Below are positions 5,531 to 7,742 of a stretch of DNA of 7,742 bases, one piece after another. The notes under the pieces are model-generated. The model was not told the origin of the DNA and searched no databases. It saw only the letters and a list, made by a program, of their open reading frames with translations. Both the position numbers and the translations under genes were made by a program. The stretch is from Candidatus Sabulitectum sp. (GTDB lineage: Bacteria > Fermentibacterota > Fermentibacteria > Fermentibacterales > JCC-6), in assembly GCA_029940175.1 (NCBI GenBank), contig JAOZRM010000152.1:1-7742 (forward strand), read 5' to 3'. How positions within the stretch are numbered: the first letter of the stretch is position 1; each line of letters opens with the position of its first letter.

Positions 5531-6862
5531 TCACAGAATATTACTGGCAAGTTCAGCAAGCTTGCTGCGCTCACCTCTTACCAGATTAACATGGGCGTAT
5601 ATGCTCTGCCCCTGCATTCTGCTCACAAGATAAGTCAGTCCGTTTGATTTGCTGTCGAGATATGGTGTATCTATCTGGTAGATATCTCCGGTGAAAACGA
5701 ATTTTGTTCCCTCGCCTGCTCTGGTGATTATTGTTTTAACCTCATGAGGAGTTAAGTTCTGGGCTTCATCTACTATAAAGAAAACCTTGTTCAGGCTTCT
5801 TCCTCTGATGTAGGCAAGTGGTGTAATAACCAGTTTTTCAGAGTCTACCATATCCTGAACCATCTTGAATTCTCCGCTGTCTCTAGCGAATTTATTCTTT
5901 ATCACTCCGAGATTGTCCCAGAGAGGATGCATGTAGGGATCCAGCTTGGACTGTATGTCTCCCGGCAGGAAACCCATATCTCTGTTGGACAGGGGAACCA
6001 CTGGACGGGCAAGATACAGCTGCCTGTATCTTTTCCTTAGCTCCAGTGATGAGGCAAGGGCAAGCAGAGTTTTTCCGGTTCCTGCTTTCCCTGTGAGAGT
6101 AACAAGCTGGATATCCGGGTCAAGAAGGGCGTGAAGAGCAAAAGCCTGCTCGGCATTCCTGGGATCAATTCCACATGCCCGGCACTTTCTTACCCGGTGG
6201 AGATGATTATCAGCTGGAGATTGACAGGCAAGAGCACTTCTGCTTCCGTTCCTCAGTATGTAGAATTGATTGGCTACCGGCTCCTCTTCAAGAAACACCT
6301 TTTCCGGTTCTATTGAATATGGCTGCTCATACAAAGCAGAAATAGCCTCTTCTGAAACACCCTCAATCAACGCACTACCGGAATAGAGGTCATCAGGGCA
6401 GTCAATCCTGTCTGTGATGTAATCCTCTGCAGCCAGTCCAACGGCCAGCGCTTTCATTCTAAGGTTTATGTCTTTGCTTATAAGAACAACATTCTCTTCT
6501 GACAATTGTCCTCGAAGTTCCGCAGCAACTGCCAAGATCCTGTGGTCAGGTGTATCCTCTGTAAATATTCCCCCCAGAGCCTGGATACCATTAAGAGCAT
6601 GCCGTACTATCAGCCTTCCTCTACCAACTCCCAGTGGAATGCCCTCGGGTGGCAGACCCTCTTCTGCCAGAGAATCGAGTTGTCTGATAAACGACCTTGC
6701 GGAAAAATTGATGGAATCATTTCCCTTTTTGAAAGAATCAAGCTCTTCAAGAACTGTAATGGGAACAACAACATCATGTTCCTGAAAATGATCAAGGCAC
6801 TGGTGGTCGTGTAGTACCACGTTGGTGTCCAGAACAAAGGTACTTTTTTCCCTCTTAGTCAT
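5531..6862 (-). CDS. phoH2: PIN-PhoH protein, predicted RNase fused to PhoH-type ATPase
   Basis: The 443-residue product matches the domain order and length of PIN-PhoH proteins such as mycobacterial PhoH2 and Bacillus YlaK. The N-terminal PIN ribonuclease domain (about 7-150) keeps its acidic metal-binding residues: Asp12 in VLDTN, Glu39/Glu40 in VLEELD, Asp106 in TPDHRIL and Asp131 in ISKDIN. A linker contains HRVRKCRACGI, with two cysteines. The PhoH ATPase domain (about 235-443) has Walker A GKAGTGKT (258-265) and Walker B FFIVDEAQN (Asp365-Glu366), followed by FTGDIYQID. In mycobacteria such proteins act as sequence-dependent RNA helicase and RNase. It should be a cytoplasmic RNA-processing enzyme. 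An in-frame ATG at 6922 would overlap birA by about 59 nt. The ATG at 6862 is preferred because AGAAGG precedes it by 4 nt and the PIN domain starts directly after it. It follows the birA stop by a single base, so the two genes are very probably co-translated. Family assignment is firm. Confidence 0.94.
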   Translation of the reverse strand: MTKREKSTFVLDTNVVLHDHQCLDHFQEHDVVVPITVLEELDSFKKGNDSINFSARSFIRQLDSLAEEGLPPEGIPLGVGRGRLIVRHALNGIQALGGIFTEDTPDHRILAVAAELRGQLSEENVVLISKDINLRMKALAVGLAAEDYITDRIDCPDDLYSGSALIEGVSEEAISALYEQPYSIEPEKVFLEEEPVANQFYILRNGSRSALACQSPADNHLHRVRKCRACGIDPRNAEQAFALHALLDPDIQLVTLTGKAGTGKTLLALASSLELRKRYRQLYLARPVVPLSNRDMGFLPGDIQSKLDPYMHPLWDNLGVIKNKFARDSGEFKMVQDMVDSEKLVITPLAYIRGRSLNKVFFIVDEAQNLTPHEVKTIITRAGEGTKFVFTGDIYQIDTPYLDSKSNGLTYLVSRMQGQSIYAHVNLVRGERSKLAELASNIL

Positions 6863-6863
6863 C

Positions 6864-7628
6864 TTACCTTCTTTCGTCGGGAACAGTCCGGAGTTCGCCT
6901 GATACGAATCTTTCTTCCCCACTGTCCGTTAAAAGCACAAGAGAACCATTGTGATCAACCCGGGAGATAATCCCGCTGATAATGTCTCCTCCTCCTGAAA
7001 GAGATACCTGCTCACCTTTTCTCCACAGGATGGAATTCAGTTCACCGGAAATCCCCTCCATGGGATCGTCTTCTTTATTGCTCCAGGATACATCAAATTC
7101 CACAAGAAACTCGTTCAACAACCTGTCGGCCGATGGCGGATCTCCGAACTCAGTCCAGCATCCAGCTGGAAGAAACTTCCTGTCCTGCAGTAGTGGAGCA
7201 CAAGTCAAATTTACACCCATGCCCAGTACGAACCAGCTCTCGGGAAATGATCCGGCTTCAGCTATGATCCCGGCTATTTTTCTGTCATTAACTATGACAT
7301 CATTGGGCCACTTAACAGATGCCGTGATCCCCTGCTTTTTTAGAAGTCGAACCAGTACTACAGCTGCAAGAAGTGATACACACGGGGCGGATGCCAGTGG
7401 AGGAGACGGTTTCAGAAGAAAACTGGCATAAAAACCGCCTGGAGGCGACTTCCACTCTCTACCACTTCTGCCGCGACCGGTGGATTGAGTTCCAGCGAGA
7501 ACAACTGAACGATCGGAAAGGGCAGCAACCCTTTCTCTCACCCATACTTGGGTGGAAGCAACTGAATCTTTTGTAAATATGAGCCAGCGGCCCTTTGTGT
7601 ATGGTTCAGTCATAGTGTCAATATACAT
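6864..7628 (-). CDS. birA: biotin--[acetyl-CoA carboxylase] ligase, lacking a DNA-binding domain
   Basis: The enzyme makes biotinyl-5'-AMP from biotin and ATP and transfers biotin to a lysine of carrier proteins such as the acetyl-CoA carboxylase carrier. The 254 residues contain the family motifs in order: DSVASTQ (21-27), TGRGRSGREW (50-59, biotin and ATP loop), SPPGGFY (61-67), KWPNDV (106-111) and RKIAGI with Lys117. The ending SGGGDIISGIISRVDHNG plus GELRTV is the small SH3-like C-terminal domain. There is no N-terminal winged helix, so this is a monofunctional class I ligase and not the biotin operon repressor. The ATG at 7628 and the in-frame ATG at 7613 are both possible; neither has a clear Shine-Dalgarno. 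The ATG at 7628 is taken as the longer choice. The frame remains open upstream into the tRNA, but there is no further ATG, GTG or TTG there. It is the first visible gene of the birA-phoH-DUF389 run, divergent from tRNA-Lys. Confidence 0.94.
   Translation of the reverse strand: MYIDTMTEPYTKGRWLIFTKDSVASTQVWVRERVAALSDRSVVLAGTQSTGRGRSGREWKSPPGGFYASFLLKPSPPLASAPCVSLLAAVVLVRLLKKQGITASVKWPNDVIVNDRKIAGIIAEAGSFPESWFVLGMGVNLTCAPLLQDRKFLPAGCWTEFGDPPSADRLLNEFLVEFDVSWSNKEDDPMEGISGELNSILWRKGEQVSLSGGGDIISGIISRVDHNGSLVLLTDSGEERFVSGELRTVPDERR
6867..6872 (-). promoter_or_regulatory. ribosome-binding site for the PIN-PhoH gene inside the end of birA
   Basis: On the minus strand AGAAGG is followed by TAAG and the ATG at 6862. 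The TAA stop of birA lies between this site and the start, a layout expected for termination-coupled re-initiation. It supports the shorter PhoH start over the ATG at 6922. Confidence 0.6.
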
Positions 7629-7651
7629 GGTTTGCCCGGAAGGGTCATCTG

Positions 7652-7678
7652 TTGGTTCTTTTTCCCATAAGATATTAT
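7652..7678 (+). promoter_or_regulatory. candidate promoter for tRNA-Lys
   Basis: TATTAT at 7673-7678 matches five of six bases of the -10 consensus and lies 14 bp before the mature tRNA 5' end, giving a start near 7685 and a very short leader. The best -35 is TTGGTT at 7652-7657 with a 15-bp spacer, a weak match. The promoter lies in the gap shared with the divergent birA gene. Confidence 0.4.
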
Positions 7679-7692
7679 GATAGCGCTTCGGT

Positions 7693-7742
7693 GGGCCGCT
7701 AGCTCAGTTGGCAGAGCATCTGACTTTTAATCAGAGGGTCGG
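7693..7742 (+). tRNA. trnK: tRNA-Lys (anticodon UUU), 3' part outside the window
   Basis: The acceptor 5' strand GGGCCGC (7693-7699) is followed by TA, the D-stem GCTC/GAGC (7702-7705 and 7714-7717) enclosing AGTTGGCA, and an anticodon stem TCTGA/TCAGA (7719-7723 and 7731-7735). The 7-nt loop CTTTTAA places anticodon TTT at 7726-7728, which reads the lysine codons AAA and AAG. The variable loop begins GGGTC and the window ends at the start of the T-arm, so the T-loop and acceptor 3' strand cannot be seen. The folded half fits bacterial tRNA-Lys closely. Confidence 0.95.

Noticed and set aside
5554..5567. Perfect 14-bp palindrome CAGCAAGCTTGCTG
   Set aside because: It lies inside the 3' coding part of the PIN-PhoH gene and reads as normal codons. 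A palindrome of this length is expected about once in two windows of this size by chance, and there is no T-run after it.
6863..6922. Longer PIN-PhoH start at the ATG at 6922
   Set aside because: It would add 20 residues read through the end of birA in another frame, with no ribosome-binding site, while the ATG at 6862 has AGAAGG 4 nt upstream and begins right before the PIN domain.

Overview
The window is compact bacterial chromosome of moderate G+C content. Genes nearly abut or overlap, several start with GTG, and ribosome-binding sites are a mixture of good Shine-Dalgarno matches and none at all. It holds seven confident or likely protein genes, one probable partial gene at the left edge and the 5' part of a tRNA-Lys gene at the right edge. 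No mobile element, CRISPR array or phage gene is visible. A radical SAM enzyme and several poorly characterised proteins would suit an anaerobic, little-studied lineage, perhaps near the FCB candidate phyla, but the sequence alone does not fix the taxon.

Left block (about 277-3025, all minus strand, read right to left): a gene for an exported protein with a transglutaminase-like fold whose catalytic Cys and His appear to be lost; a membrane protein that joins a complete PAP2-type lipid phosphatase to a complete alpha/beta-hydrolase; and a small helical protein of about 88 residues. The gene joints are GTGA (4-nt overlap) and TGATG (1-nt overlap), so the three are almost certainly one translationally coupled operon. 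An envelope or lipid-processing role is an inference from the domains. Left of it, converging on it, is the 3' end of a plus-strand reading frame that ends in a single membrane helix plus KRR.

Centre (3126-4628, plus strand): a stand-alone radical SAM protein transcribed divergently from the left operon across a gap of about 100 bp. Its FeS-binding cysteines are spaced C-x4-C-x2-C instead of C-x3-C-x2-C, and the region in front of the core looks like a cobalamin-binding-type Rossmann domain without the B12-ligating motif. Its 3' end overlaps the next, convergent gene by 15 nt.

Right block (4614-7628, minus strand): birA (biotin-protein ligase without a DNA-binding domain), a PIN-PhoH protein (predicted RNase plus ATPase/helicase) and a DUF389 membrane protein. 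The phoH gene starts 1 nt beyond the birA stop, with its Shine-Dalgarno inside birA, and the DUF389 gene follows after 53 nt. This is probably one operon. Divergent from birA is a tRNA-Lys(UUU) gene cut off by the window end.

The least ordinary items are the PAP2-hydrolase fusion in its coupled operon with an apparent transglutaminase pseudoenzyme, and the radical SAM protein with altered cysteine spacing. No complete recognised defence or biosynthetic system is present.
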